From positions 2,850,236 through 2,914,235 of the forward strand of contig LNAC01000019.1 of NCBI GenBank assembly GCA_002007465.1: DNA of 64,000 bases, read 5' to 3'. A model generated the notes under the pieces. The model was not told where the DNA came from. It searched no databases and saw nothing but the letters and a program-made list of their open reading frames with translations. The stretch comes from Ailurus styani (lineage: Eukaryota; Chordata; Mammalia; Carnivora; Ailuridae). The translations under genes were made by a program, and so were the position numbers. This document shows positions 24,868 to 37,530 of this stretch, piece after piece (the stretch's first letter is position 1; each line of letters starts with the position of its first letter).

Positions 24868-25944
24868 GTTAACATGGCTCAGAATCAGTGGAAAATGTTC
24901 AGCGTGTTTGTCTTGCTCTGTAGTAGCAGGCCTGGCCTAGGCCTATACAGTTAAATAAATGCATCCCTTAACATGTTTACAAAATAATTTTTATAAAATG
25001 GCATATGTTCCAGCATGACTAAAGAGAAAACTCCAGGGGAAAATATTTTCTTTTATAAACATATCTTGAGCACTTGCTACGTCATGAAGGTTGGAATGCT
25101 GCTTTGCTTACTGATAGCTTTTATTTCGTAAACTTCTGGATGCATAAGATTATCTTAAAATAATTCTCACCTGTTAAAGACAAGTGTCTCTCTTAGAATA
25201 TTTTAATCTCTACCCAAGGATCTGAATTCCTGGCCTATACAGTAAAAGCTAAGGAGAGAGTTGAACAATTATCTGGTAAATATTGGCCACAGTAACAGAC
25301 AATTTAATGTTTTAATTTGACTGCTGAAGTGTTATTTGGGGCTTAGATGTGGAAAAGGATATAGCTATACTAGATATAAAGTAGGATGTGTTTTTGGCAG
25401 AAATGGGGACAATTTTATTCCAACAGTCTAGTAGCCTGCCTTGGGGCAAACATGTAATAAATAGGCAGGAAGATTGATCCTCACCTCACTTTTATACCCA
25501 ATGAAACAAATTCCACTTACAAGAATTCCCATCTACTAAGTACCAATGAAGCCATCAATGAATTGTGTGGTACCTGGGTTCTTAGTTTTATAATGCTATG
25601 TAATACACAGGAGAGTACAGGAGATGCTTCTTCTGGGGTCATAGGGAAGAAATACCCCAGGGACACCGCAAGCTTTCCAATCCAAATCTACCATTTTGCA
25701 ATATGGTTGGTGGTTATGGAGTAGCATCCAGGGGAGTGTAAGCCTCAGCATATTCTTTTACCATTTGTGCAAAATAACTCGAGAGACAGATGTTTTGAAA
25801 ACAAATGCTCTTCAGATAGACAACACACTGTAGTTATCTAAGAAGACTTATTAAATCAAGTCCACTGATTACTAAAAATGCCTTGATACAAATTTCGTAG
25901 TCATTTAAAAAAAATTTAACTTTAAGAGCTTGGTGTTCTTTGAT
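24868..25944. other. Intron with no recognisable element
   Basis: No repeat, exon or RNA gene was seen in this kilobase. Confidence 0.45.
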
Positions 25945-25959
25945 ACATGCACGTGCGTG

Positions 25960-25990
<31 letters not shown>
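25945..25990 (+). repeat. Alternating purine-pyrimidine tract with (CA)n
   Basis: 'acatgcacgtgcgtgtgcacac' leads into a perfect CA run. It includes CpG steps and a short palindrome (tgcacgtgcgtgtgca is nearly self-complementary). It is prone to Z-DNA and length-variable. Confidence 0.95.
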
Positions 25991-28904
25991 TTCAAAGTCC
26001 TAAACTGCCCTCAGATTAGCAGCAACATTCAAGAAATGAAGCACAACCAAAAATAGGGGAAATTATGGGAGTGGTGGCAGAGAAATAAATCAAGCTGCAC
26101 ATGAAGCTTTACATCTTCACTAAATCTCTTTTTCCTAACCTGTGCAATTGCACAAGTTTCACTAATGGTAGCCCTATCTCTATAAATATATTTTATCTCT
26201 TTAAAGGAGATGGGAGAAGATAGCCATGTGTAGCATTAGTGTGTGTCTAAGGCTCTCAGCTGAGCGTGCACGAAAGGTGAATAATCTCTAAGGCTAGAAG
26301 CTTCTAAAATGGTTATAAGAATTTATACTAAGCATTCAATTGAAAAACACGCCAGATTCCCTCAAGACTAAGGACTTGGTAATACTGAGTTGTCCATTTG
26401 GTAATGCTGGACCCAGCCATGCCATTAGAGTTATTGATGAAGCTTTTAATAGTGAACAGTGTTTGTTATTTTTGCTGTTGTTCTGAATAATATTAATTGC
26501 ACAAGGAGTTAAGGAGCGTAACAGAAAATAAGCATTGCAATATCTTTCTCCGCCCCACTTGGAATACTAGTGAAAGAAAGGGGGGTTGATATTCTAAAAT
26601 GATAAAAATTGCCTATGACACAGCTATAAAAGTCAGAATTATAGTCCATAAAAGAAAGAGAGAGTGAGTTGAGAAATTACCGAGTAAATATTATTATTAA
26701 CACAGACAGACAATTTGAGTAAATACAGAGAGCAAAATTCCTCAGTTTTCTTTATGGCGTTTTTTGTTTTTGGTTTTTTTTTTGGCCTCATTTACTGAAA
26801 TAACTCATTTTACTGAAACGCCGAGACTCTTTGAATAATTAGGATGACTTTTGAAGAGAATCTAGGGGGAAAAATCACAAAAATGAGAATTGGTCAAGAT
26901 ACATTGTTCACAACTAGCTTATCTCTGGGTTTATTCCATACTTATTGTAAATTTTCTTGCAAACTCATGTTAAATTATTCCCCAGAAAACTTTCCACAGT
27001 GGAGATCTTTCAATCAATCAGTACAAAGTTTCAAGTGTGAAAATTACCTTTCTGTTACAGCTGAAAATTAATTTCTTTTTGCTTGAGAGAAATGACATGC
27101 CCTAGTAATTTTCATATATTCTTTAAAATGGAACATCCAGGCTTTGATGCGAAATTTCCTAAAAATGACACCCCAAAAATACATCAAAACATTTCTATTA
27201 ATTCATGAAATTAAGAATAGCTTTTTACATTTTCTCCTGTCACTGATTCCATTTGCCTTATTACTTTCATCTGTGGCCCACAAACTTGGTGGCACAATCA
27301 ACAATCCCCTTAGTGGCTGTTTCATCTCTGCTCTATTTGATTTCTTCTCTCTGAGTAAATGATTAAGTTTTCATGCATTGGTTCAACCAAAATCTATGTT
27401 CACTCAACCACATCCTTTATTGATTACTTCTACTGCAAACAGTAGGCCAAGTGTGATATACATAATTGGACAGTTGTCAGGGGATGTGGGTGTTAACAGT
27501 CCTGTTTTCCCAGTTGGAAACTGGAATCACCTTGATACACAAATATTCTGCACTGTTTCATTCTCATCCTTTGGACCGAGGAGTCCTGTTCCTCAGAATA
27601 TATGTTTTTAACTCTCTAAGGTCTGGTTGAATGAATTTAATGATTATACTATATAATATGCTGTTCAAGTTGCACCTGTGCACTGCATATAGAAAACTGG
27701 AATTAATATTTGTCTAACATTTTAACCTTGTCCTTTAACTTATACAAATAATCTGTAGCATTTCTACAAGGAAATATTTGATTCTTTCCCTTCCAAAGAA
27801 AGATTGGCTTCTAAATCTATTGCCAACGTGGAAATTTGGAAATCCTTTAAGCAACACATGATGTGTACATCTCATATGCTATAGTAACAATTTTTGTTGG
27901 CTGTCTAGCTGAATCTTCATTGAGTGGAGCTTATATACTTTATACTAGAAAGACTTTTTCTCTACCATTATTTGTTAGAGCAAGTTCCAGATAATTTTAG
28001 GTGTTTTGGAAATCTATTGCTACTTTGGGAGAAAAACAACTGGACTCACCCACCAATAGTTTGTTTACACTGTTTTGTATTTCTTGCTCACTGGACTCAG
28101 TTTCTTGTTTGTGTACGTTGTGATTTAACAATCCTCAGCAGACCAAACCTAATCCAAAATGTACTTCCACCAAAAACACATCAGCTTTTAAGAACATGAA
28201 CATAAATAACTTTCAGTGAGTCCATTTTAGCTAAACAAAAATACAAATTTTTCCCTGAGGTTTAAAAGTGATATGCAAAGAAGTCCCTACTTTTTTTCTT
28301 ATGTCAACTTTTCTTCTTGAACATTGCAGTCCAAGAAAGAGCTTGGAGAGCTCACATCAGCTTGATAAAACATTTTTAGCCCTAGAAACACAAGTTTGCT
28401 CAAAATTCTAAATGGCGTACTATTTTATTTATTAATAATTTTATACTCTCCAGCTCTCTCCATACCATTTTAGTTGTCCCACTAAACAAATATTTAAATT
28501 TGTAAGTGCACTTCTCATGGTACTTTAATCCATGTCTGCATTTGCAATATTCCTCAAACAATTCATACTTTTTCTGGAGAATTGAGCTATACCTAAATGC
28601 ACAAGAAGATTATTCATGATTTTGTTATGAAAAAAATGAGAACAGAATCATAAACAGCAATATTCACAACTTCAAGAATGTGAAATTCCATTCTACTTCT
28701 GAAACATAGAGCACTCTTTTACCAATAAGAAAAAAAAAAAGAATGCATCTGATAGTACCTGGCACTCCAGTAAACAAAAAGTGTTAGTTCTTTGACCCTG
28801 CCCCCCTAAAAGCCAGACAACCAGGACTTTACATGCCATCTGTCTTGCAGAGTGTACGTTCATATTATGACATTTCATTCATTGCATAGTGGAAGATTTT
28901 TTAA
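25991..28904. other. Long repeat-poor intron segment
   Basis: About 2.9 kb without a recognised transposon, apart from T-rich patches near 26760-26780. The open frames at 26844-28199 lie on the + strand in succession, but they have no splice-site or family support and are common in AT-rich DNA. Confidence 0.4.
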
Positions 28905-28917
28905 AAAGTAACACTTA

Positions 28918-29130
28918 GCGGGGCGCCTGGGTGGCTAAGTTGGTTAAGCCTCCGACTCTTGATTTCAGCTCAGGTCATGATCTCAGGGTACTGGGATTGA
29001 GCCCCAGCTCAGGCTCTGCACTCAGCAGGGAGTCTCCTTGTCTCCTTCTCCCTCTGCCCCACCCCCCACATGTGCTTACTTGCTCTCTCTCTCTCTCTCT
29101 CTCTCAAATAAAATAAGTAAATCTCTAAAG
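28918..29130 (+). mobile_element. CAN-SINE
   Basis: 'ggggcgcctgggtggctaagttggttaagcc', 'gctcaggtcatgatctcagggtactgggattgagcc', a (CT)n run and 'aaataaaataagtaaatctctaaa'. The target duplication is unclear ('taacactta' versus 'tctaactta'). Confidence 0.95.
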
Positions 29131-29305
29131 CAATCTAACTTATTTTTGCAAACATACCATAGCTTATCTATGAAAATGAACACTATCCTCGCCAACTTGG
29201 TTATGCAAGTTGATACCTCTAATCCTGATACAACCTATTTAAAATTATACTCTTTTGAAGTGATTTCTGAGCTTGTGGCATATGCTTTTGATATGTATAT
29301 CAAAA

Positions 29306-29378
29306 TGTATATGTGTGTGTACACACACACATATATATAAAACACACACACATATATATATATACACATATATATACA
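29306..29378 (+). repeat. Palindromic GT/AC/AT alternating tract
   Basis: 'tatatgtgtgtgtacac' turns from GT to AC units and then to AT/AC units. It is self-complementary around 29320 and could extrude a cruciform. Open frames across it are repeat artefacts. Confidence 0.93.
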
Positions 29379-29379
29379 T

Positions 29380-30315
29380 TCCAAGTAGCAGCATTGCTTG
29401 AGAGGTAGGTTTGGTCTCTGGAAAGAGCCAGAAGAATTTAGAGTCACATTTAGAAAATGCAGTAAATAATCCCTGTGGGTAACCTGATTTTTGAAACAAA
29501 ATTCATTAAATTACTTTACACTACTGTACTATGCTGGAGTTTCCTAAAGAGGAATTCCAAAATTGCCATTAGCCTCATCATTAGATGACATCACTTAGAG
29601 GAAATTGTCTTCTTTTGCATGCTTAGTATGTCTGGACAATTGGAAACACGGATGTGAAGCCCAGAGGGAAAAATCAGGGCTAGAAGTATGGATTTGCCAG
29701 ACATATGCATATAGGAGTTAGGGCATGACATAGTAAGAAGTGAAACTGCCCACAGTAAGCTTGTAACAGAGGGGAAATGAATGCCTGGGATAGAACTCTA
29801 GAAACAGCCAACTTTGGGCAGGAAGAGACATCAATGTCAATGTAATATCTGGGAAAATGAGAGAGACAGGAGAAAGAGAATAGAGATTGGCCAAGAGTCC
29901 TAGACGCTAGGGACGGAGAAACATTTAGGAAAAGATGAGACAGTTAGCAGCAACTCCTAACTTGCACTGAAGATCTGTGTAAGGGTGGAGGAGGAAGAAA
30001 CACAGGAGTGGAGCAAAGGACCTCTGAATCTATAAGCACACTAAACATTTTATACAGTTTAAAATTCAAAGATGTTTCCCATGGTACATATTATCATTTT
30101 TTAAATTTACATGGATACTTAGAGATGACAATTGCATTCACTGGATTTAGCTCCAAATCTGTTTGGCTCTCTTTTAAGACTAAATTTACCCCCAAACATT
30201 AGACTTGCTCTTGTGAAGATATTCAAATAAATGTGCTCTAGGTTTTAAAGGACTTTAGACAGTTCGTAGTACCTATCACAGTTAATTCCATGTACGAATG
30301 TTTATATTCATCTCT
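29380..30315. other. Intron with no recognisable element
   Basis: Purine-rich sequence at 29830-29960 is the only local bias noticed. Confidence 0.45.
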
Positions 30316-30319
30316 CCGA

Positions 30320-30415
30320 ATTGACAGTAAAACACTTTAAGGGCAGGAACCATATTCCTCAGCAATTAGCACATTGTAGGGCATTTGATAGTCTCTCAAG
30401 GAAGTTACTGAAATA
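30320..30415 (+). repeat. L2 LINE 3' fragment
   Basis: 'ctttaagggcaggaaccatattcctcagcaattagcacattgtagggcatttgatag' matches the L2 3' end. Confidence 0.65.
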
Positions 30416-30579
30416 AAAAGAGGTTCTTGCTGTTACGAAAATATCCAGGAGACTAGAGTTGACAGTCATGGACTCCAAATATTCAATGATTGATATACTC
30501 ACAGTTTACCTGGGAGCTTAATTTTTATTAATATTGCATAAGCGTTTCCCTTCTCAAATTTTCAGCCATTCCTTTATTT

Positions 30580-30725
30580 AAAAATATATGAAGCTTAGTA
30601 TGTGCTAAGCACTCTGGTAGTAACTGTATGTCATTCTAAGCATTTTGCCAGTATATTTATAACAACTTATATAGATCTGACTTTAGTGACACCTAAGATT
30701 TCACAGCTAAGGGATACTTACAAGA
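30580..30725 (-). repeat. MIR SINE fragment, antisense
   Basis: 'gaagcttagtatgtgctaagcactctggtagtaac' and 'gatttcacagctaaggga' match reverse MIR, strongly diverged. Confidence 0.6.
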
Positions 30726-30764
30726 ACAAACTACTATTCACCTTTTATAAACTTTTTAAAGGTA

Positions 30765-30830
30765 TTAAAAAATAACAGCTTTATTGAGATATAAGTCATA
30801 TACCATAAAACTCACCCCTCTTTTTTGAAA
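30765..30830 (-). repeat. Old L1 fragment, antisense
   Basis: 'taacagctttattgagatataagtcatataccataaaactcaccc' is the 3' terminal portion of old L1M elements in reverse. A longer copy of the same sequence is at 40815. Confidence 0.75.
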
Positions 30831-32369
30831 TTTGAAGACTAGTTTTATTAAATATTTAATATAGATCAAAGACTATAGGATAATGATGCAGTTGTTAGTT
30901 AGAGCTGCTGTGTTTATTTCTATACAGATCATAGAAAAATAGCATGTAGACAAAATATTCAATTTTAGTCAGTGTTTAAAGGCAGCTTGAGAGAGGGCAT
31001 CCAAGATGGTGGCATATGAAGATCCTGAACTCACCTCCCATACACACATTGAATCTACAGCTACATATGGAATAGTTCCTTCTGAATAAGATCTGAAAAC
31101 TAGCTGAACAGTTCCTTTACAACAAATGGTAAAAGAGCCACATCTAGATGAGTGGGAGAGGTGAGATGCATTCTTATCAAAACCCCACCTGCAAATGGCA
31201 ATCCATAATCAGGGGTGATTTCACAAATCTGTAACTTCTCCCTGAGGAATTAGGGGCTTATGCCCCACATCAGGCACCCCAACTCCTGAGGCCTGCAATG
31301 GAGAGACAAGCCTCCAAAATGTCTGGGTTTGAAAACCAATGAGGCTCACATCTGGGAAACCCAAAAGGCTGTAGGGAACTGGAATACTTCTCTTAAAGAG
31401 CTTGTATGCAGACTTACTTACCCCAGGCACGAGCACAAAAATAGCAGTTTGAAAAGTACATAGACTATATGTGAAGTTTTCTAATCTTAAAGTATATGCC
31501 AGAAGGGCAGATGCCTACGGGACTCTCTCCAGGGACAGAGGCACTGGTGGGTGCCATTTTTGCACTCTCTTTCTACCTTGATAGCTCAGGCAAGTGCGCC
31601 CCAGCTCTGTGCTCTCCTGCTGCCTTGTTAAAGCTGTTGGGCACATGAAATCTACACAGGAGATACTCCTCAGTCACCTGGATCTGATAGCCAGAGGGGC
31701 TTGCATTTCTGGGACCCATGGGACTGTAACAGAAAGACGGTTTCTGGAAGGTTAACATCCCCAGGGTACTACAGAGATAGAAGACTGAAACACACTCCCA
31801 ATCTTTCTCTGAAAGAGTGTTATTTACTCATCATAAGAGTTGAGTCTGAAGGGCAAACTTCAAGTTTGCCACATATCTAGAGGCTGCAGAGGGGCTCTCA
31901 GGGAATATAGGCCATGTAGGTCCATTTTTATTCATTCTTTAGGCCTTACTACAGTGCTGTGGTGCCTCACAGAAAGGAACTTATACACTCATCTGAAGCC
32001 CCAAGTTTTGCAACCGTCACCCAAGGGACACCTCCGGGTCACCTGGTCTGAAGGTCAGTAGGATTTACAATTATAGTCCCACAGGACTATATATATTTGA
32101 ATACTTTAAGGCTGCTTCCTGAGCATCTGGCTTCCAATCAGCCTGAAAGTAGGTGCTGACTGAGATTCTTCCCTTTGGAAAACTAACAGGTCTTGGCACA
32201 CTTCAACAACTGGGACCTATCAAGAATAAACCATGTTGCTTAGGTAATGACAAAGGTTTAAGAGACAACCAAGAGCTAGAGCAATGTTGGACAACAAGAT
32301 TCATCTCCTATACAAGTCTACTCCTTCAGGACTGGAAGAGGTAGTGTTTCATCTAATACCTAGAAGCAA

Positions 32370-33290
32370 ATGTAGAGAATCAAGAAAAATGGAGAAACAG
32401 AGGGTTATGATCCAAATAAAAAACAAGATAAAACTTCAGAAAGAATTTAATGAAATGGAGATAAATAATTTACCTGATAAAGGGTCAAAAGTAATGTAAT
32501 TAAAATGTTCAACAACTTGGGAGAAGAATGGATGAACACAGTGAGAATGTCACCAAAGAGAAAGAAAATATAAGAAAGCACAGAACTAAACAGAAGTCAC
32601 AGAGCTGAAGAATACAATAACTGAAGTGAAAAATACACTAGAGTGATTCAACAGCACACTAGGTGAAGTAGAAGAAAGGATCAGGGATCTAGAAGACAGG
32701 GCAGTGAGACTCACCCAAATAGAGTAGCAGAAAGAAAGAAGAATTTTAAAAAGGGAAGATAGCTCAGAAGACCTTAGAGACAACAACAAACAGAATAATA
32801 CTTATAATGTAAGGGCTCCAGAAGAGAGCAGAGACAGAGAAAGGGGGAGAAAACTCATTTGAAGAAATAAATTTCTGAAAACTTACCTAACATGGGGGAA
32901 AAGCAGACTTCCAATATCCAGGAATCCCGGATAGATTCAAATAAGATGAACCCAAAAAGATCCACACCAATATACATTACAATTAAAATATCAAAAGTTA
33001 AAGAGAGAATTTTAAAAGGAGGAAGAGAAAAGCAAGTTGTTACATACAAGGGAAACCCCAAAGACTATCAGTAGATTTTTCAACAGAATCTTTGCAGGTG
33101 AGAAGGAGACAAATAATATATTCAAAGTGCTGAAAGGAAAAAAGTTGCAGCCAAAAATACTCCATCCAGCAAGGTTATCATTCTGAATTGAAAGAGAGAT
33201 AAAAAGTTTTCCAGACAAGCAAAAGCTAGAGAATTTCATCATCACAAACTGGCTTTAAAAGAAATGTTCAAGGAACTGCTTTAAGCTAAA
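32370..33290 (+). pseudogene. L1 ORF1 remnant (RNA-binding protein)
   Basis: Segments such as 'gaagatagctcagaagaccttagagacaac' and 'cagccaaaaatactccatccagcaaggttatcattctgaattgaaag' follow the coding order of an old L1 ORF1 (coiled coil, then RNA-binding and C-terminal domains). Several in-frame stops are seen, so no intact protein is possible. Confidence 0.7.
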
Positions 33291-33809
33291 AAAACAAAAC
33301 AAAACAAACAAAAAAACCACTGAAAAACATGAATTAGTAACAAGCAAACGTATTAAAGTATAAATCTCATTGGTAAAGATAAATATATAGTAAACGTAAT
33401 GGGCTAGACATTGATAAAACCCATATGAAGGTTAAAAGATAAAACTAGTGAAAATAACTACAGTAATTAGTTAAGGAATACAAAAAATAAAAAGATGTAA
33501 AATGTGACATCAAAAACTAAGAGGTGGAGTGGGAGGCAGTAAAAATGTAGAGTTTTATAATGTGTTCAAACTTAAGTTGCTATCAACTTAAAATAAACTA
33601 TTATATATATAAGCTGTTATATGTGCCCCTCATGGTAACCTTTTGTGGTTACCAAAAACCTATAGTAGATACACAAAAGATAATAAGAAAGGAATCTAAG
33701 CATAACACTGAAGAAAGTCATCAAACCCTAAGGGAAGAGAGCAAAAGAAGAAGACAGGAATACAGAGGAACTACAAAGCAGCCAGAACACAGTTTAAAAA
33801 ATGACAATA

Positions 33810-34620
33810 AGCACATACCTGTCAATAATTACTTTAGTTGGAAATGGACTAAATTCTCTATTCAAAAGATACAATGTGGCTAAATGAATAATAAAAAAAT
33901 AAAGACCCATCTATAAGAGGGTCTGTTTATAAGAGACTCACTTAAGATGTAAGGATATACAAAGACTGAAAGTGAAGGGATAAAAAAAAAAGTTTCATAC
34001 AATTGGAAACCAAAAGAAAGCCGGGGTAGCTAAACTTACAATAGATAAAATAAGCTTTAAAACAAAGACTATAATAAAGACAAAGAAAGGAATTACATAA
34101 TGATAAAGGGATCAATCCAACAAGAGGATATGATGTTTGTAAATATTTATGAACCTAATATAGGAGCACCTAAATATCTTAACCAAATACTAACAGATCT
34201 AAAGGGAGAAATTTATAGCACTACAACAAGAGTAGAGGATTTTATTACCCCACTTATATAAAAAAATAGATCATTCAAGCAGAAAATCAATAAGGAAACA
34301 TCATCCTTAAATGACACACTAGACCAGTTGCACGAAATAGGTATACAGAGAACATTCCATAAAAAGCAACAGAACACACATTCTTCTCAAGTGCACAGGG
34401 AATATTCTTCACAATAGATCATATGTTACAGCACAAAACAAGTCTCAATAAATTTAAGAAGATTGAAATCAAATAAAACATCCTTTCTGACTACAATGGT
34501 ATGAACCAGAAATGAATTACAAGGAAAAAAACCAGAAAGATCACAAATATATAGAGATTAAACAACATACTACTGAACAACCCGTGGGTCGATGAAAGGA
34601 GAACTTAAAGGGGAAATAAA
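33810..34620 (+). pseudogene. L1 ORF2 endonuclease-domain remnant
   Basis: 'ggatcaatccaacaagaggatatgatg', 'gaacctaatataggagcacc' and 'ttcttctcaagtgcacaggg' are landmarks of the AP-like endonuclease coding region. The frame is broken many times. Confidence 0.75.
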
Positions 34621-35150
34621 AAAAAACCAACATGATACACCACACTAACGAACTGTAGGATAAAATCATATAATCATCTCAATAGATGCAGAAAAAACCA
34701 TTTAACAAAATTCAACATCCATTTATGATGAAAACTTTCAAGGAAGTGAGGATAGAGGGTATGAACGTTGACATAGTAAAGCCCATATATGACAAGCCCA
34801 CAGCTAATATTATACTCAGTAGTGAAAAGCTGAAAACTTTTCCTCTAGGATCAGGAACAAGACAAAGATGTCCATTCTCATCACGTTTATTTAACATAGT
34901 ATTGGCAGTCCTAGCCACAGCAATTGGTCAAGAAAAATAAATGAAGGTATCCAAACTGGAAAAAAGAGGTAAAACTCTCACAATTTGTGGACAACATGAC
35001 TTTATATAGAGAAAATCCTAAAGACTCCACCAAAAAACTGTTAGAACTAATAAATCAGTAAAGTTTCAGTGTACAAATTAACATATGGAAATTTGTTGCA
35101 TTCCTATACACTAACAAGAATCTATGAGAAAGAGTAATGAAAACAATTCC

Positions 35151-35350
35151 ATGGCACCTGGGTGGCTCAGTCGGTTAAGCATCTGACGCTTGGTTTCAGC
35201 TCAGGTCATGAGCTCATGTATCATGGGATGGAGCCCCATATTGTGCTCTGTGCTCAGCAGGGAGTCTGCTTGAAAGATTCTCTCCTTCTGTCTCTCCCCC
35301 TACTCACTTGCTCTCTCAAAAAATAAATAAATCTTTTTAAAAGAAAAAAG
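35151..35350 (+). mobile_element. CAN-SINE nested in L1 ORF2
   Basis: Complete head, core and tail ('tggcacctgggtggctcagtcggttaagc' to 'aaaaaataaataaatcttttta'). L1 sequence continues on both sides ('gaaaacaattcc' and 'gaaaaccatatataatggc'). It inserted after the L1. Confidence 0.95.
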
Positions 35351-35725
35351 AAAACCATATATAATGGCATCAAAAACAATAAAATACCTAGGAATAAATT
35401 TAACCAAGGAGGTAGAAAGGCCTGTACACTGAAAAATATAAGACATTGATGAAATAAATTGAAGTAAACACAAATAAATGGAAAGAGATTCTGTGTTCAT
35501 GGATTGGAAGAATTAATATTGTGAAAATGTCCATACTTCCCAATGCAATCTACATATTTAGTGCAATCCCTATCAAATCCTAACAGCATTTTCCACAGAA
35601 ATAGAACAAACAATCATAAAATGTATATGGAACCACAAAAGACCTTGACCACAAAAGCAATCTTGAGAAAGAAAAACAAAGCTGGAATCATCATGCTCCC
35701 TAATTTCAAACTGCATTATAAATCT

Positions 35726-35971
35726 ATAATAATCAAGGCACCTGGATGGTTCAGTCAGTTAAATATCTGCCTTCAGCTCAGGTCATGATCCCAGGGTCCA
35801 GGGACTGAACCCTGCACTGAGCCCTGCATCTGGCTTCCTGCTTAGTGGGGAGCCTGCTTCTTTCTCTCTTCTACTTGTGCTCTCTCTCACTATCTCCTTG
35901 CACTCTCTTTCTCTTATTATCTCTGCCACTATCTCTGTCTCAAATAAAATCAATCAACATACAATAATCAA
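35726..35971 (+). mobile_element. CAN-SINE nested in L1 ORF2 (first of a cluster of three)
   Basis: The body is at about 35737-35960. It has 'ggcacctggatggttcagtcagtt', the 'ggtcatgatcccagggtcc' core and a long, irregular CT-rich middle. The target site ataataatcaa before it recurs as aataatcaa after it. The decayed sequence marks an older insertion. Confidence 0.93.
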
Positions 35972-35978
35972 AATAGTA

Positions 35979-36147
35979 GGGGATGCCTGGGTGGCTCAGT
36001 TGGTTGGGCATCTGCCTTGGTTCAGGTCATGATCTCAGGGTCCTGGGATCGAGCCCCACATCAGACTCTTTTGCTCAGCGCCTCCCCTCCTGCTTATGCT
36101 CACTCTCTCACTCTCTCTTTGTCTCAAATAAATAAAATCTTTAAAAA
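35979..36147 (+). mobile_element. CAN-SINE nested in L1 ORF2 (second of cluster)
   Basis: 'gatgcctgggtggctcagttggttgggcatctgcc' to 'caaataaataaaatctttaaaaa'. Somewhat shortened in the middle. It begins about 10 bp after the previous copy. Confidence 0.95.
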
Positions 36148-36380
36148 GAACAAAAACAGAGGGGTCTGGGTGGCTCAGTTGGTTGGGTGTCTGCCTTTGG
36201 CTTAGGTCATGATCCCAGGATCCTGGAATCAAGCCCTGCATCACCGGCTCTCTGCTCAGCGGGGAGCCTGCTTCTCCCTTTCCCTCTCCCTCTGTCTACT
36301 GCTCTGCCTACTTGTGCTTTCTCTCTCTGTCAAATAAATAAATAAAATCTTTAAAACAAAACAAAACAAGAACAAAAACA
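36146..36380 (+). mobile_element. CAN-SINE nested in L1 ORF2 (third of cluster)
   Basis: The body at about 36160-36367 is flanked by aagaacaaaaaca on both sides. The left copy of that site overlaps the tail of the previous SINE, so this one landed in its A-rich tail. L1 resumes at 'gtattgacgtagaacagacacatag'. Confidence 0.95.
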
Positions 36381-36907
36381 AACAAAAACAGTACAGTATT
36401 GACGTAGAACAGACACATAGATCAGTGGAACAGAATAAAGAATCTAGAAATAAACCCACATATATATATGGTCAGTTTATTTACAAAAAAAGAGCCAAGA
36501 ATATACAATGGGAAAGGGATAGTTTCTTTAATAAATGCTATTGGGTGAACTGGACAGTTACATGCAAAAGAATGAAACTATACTACTATTTTACACCATG
36601 CACAAAAAATTAACTCAAAATGGATTAAAGACAAATATAAAACCCGAAATCATAAAACTCTGAGAAGAGAGGCCCTAAGCTCTTTGATGTATGTCTTGGT
36701 GATTTTTTTTATCTAATTCCAAAAACAAAGGCATAAATGTAAAAATTATTAAGGGGGACTACATCAAACTAAAAAGTTTCTTCTGTACAGCAAAATAAAT
36801 TACCAACAAAATGTAAAGGCAAACTACTGAACTAGAATATTTGCAAGTCATATATCTGATAAGGAGTTAACATCCAAAATAAATTAGCAATTCACATAAT
36901 GCAATAG

Positions 36908-36936
36908 CAAAAAAAAGAAAGAAAGGAAGGAAGGAA

Positions 36937-36998
<62 letters not shown>

Positions 36999-37011
36999 AA
37001 AGAAAAAGAAA
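36908..37011 (+). repeat. (GAAA)n/(GGAA)n microsatellite
   Basis: About 100 bases of GAAA units with a GGAA block near the start, inside the L1. It is homopurine on the + strand. Confidence 0.97.
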
Positions 37012-37474
37012 ACCCCCCAAACAATCTAATTAAAAAATGGGCAAAGGATCTGAACAGTCATTTTCCCAAAGAAGACATATACATGGCCAATAGGCCATGC
37101 TCAATATCACTAATCTTCAGAGAAATGCAAATCAAAACCTTAATGAGGTATCACCTCTCACCTGTTCGAATGGCTATTATCAAAAAGACAAGAAACAAAT
37201 GTTGGCCAGGGCATGGAGAGGGGAATCCTCGTGCACTGTTGGTGGGAATATAAATTGGTGCAGTCTCTATGGAAAACAGTATGGAGGTTCCTCAAAAAAC
37301 TGAAAGTAGAACTATATGATCCAGCAATTCTACTTCTAGATATTTATCTGAAAAAAATGAAAACACTAACTTGAAAAGGTACATGCACCCCTGTGTTCAC
37401 TGCAATATTATTTACAGTAGCTAAGATATGGAAATAACCTGGGTCCATCAATAGGAAGAATGAGTAAGATATTG

Positions 37475-37484
37475 TATGTGTGTG

Positions 37485-37528
<44 letters not shown>
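37475..37528 (+). repeat. (CA)n microsatellite with palindromic start
   Basis: 'gtatgtgtgtgtatacacacac' turns from GT to AC around 'tata' and then runs about 20 CA units. It lies inside L1 3' coding sequence. Confidence 0.96.

Positions 37529-37530
<2 letters not shown>

Noticed and set aside
34686..34940. Reverse-transcriptase-like frame as an active element or retron-like gene
   Set aside because: It is an RT remnant of an old L1 with surrounding stops, an internal deletion and nested SINEs.
36908..37528. Repeated units considered as a CRISPR-like or satellite array
   Set aside because: They are simple GAAA and CA microsatellites with no unique spacers, in a mammalian intron.
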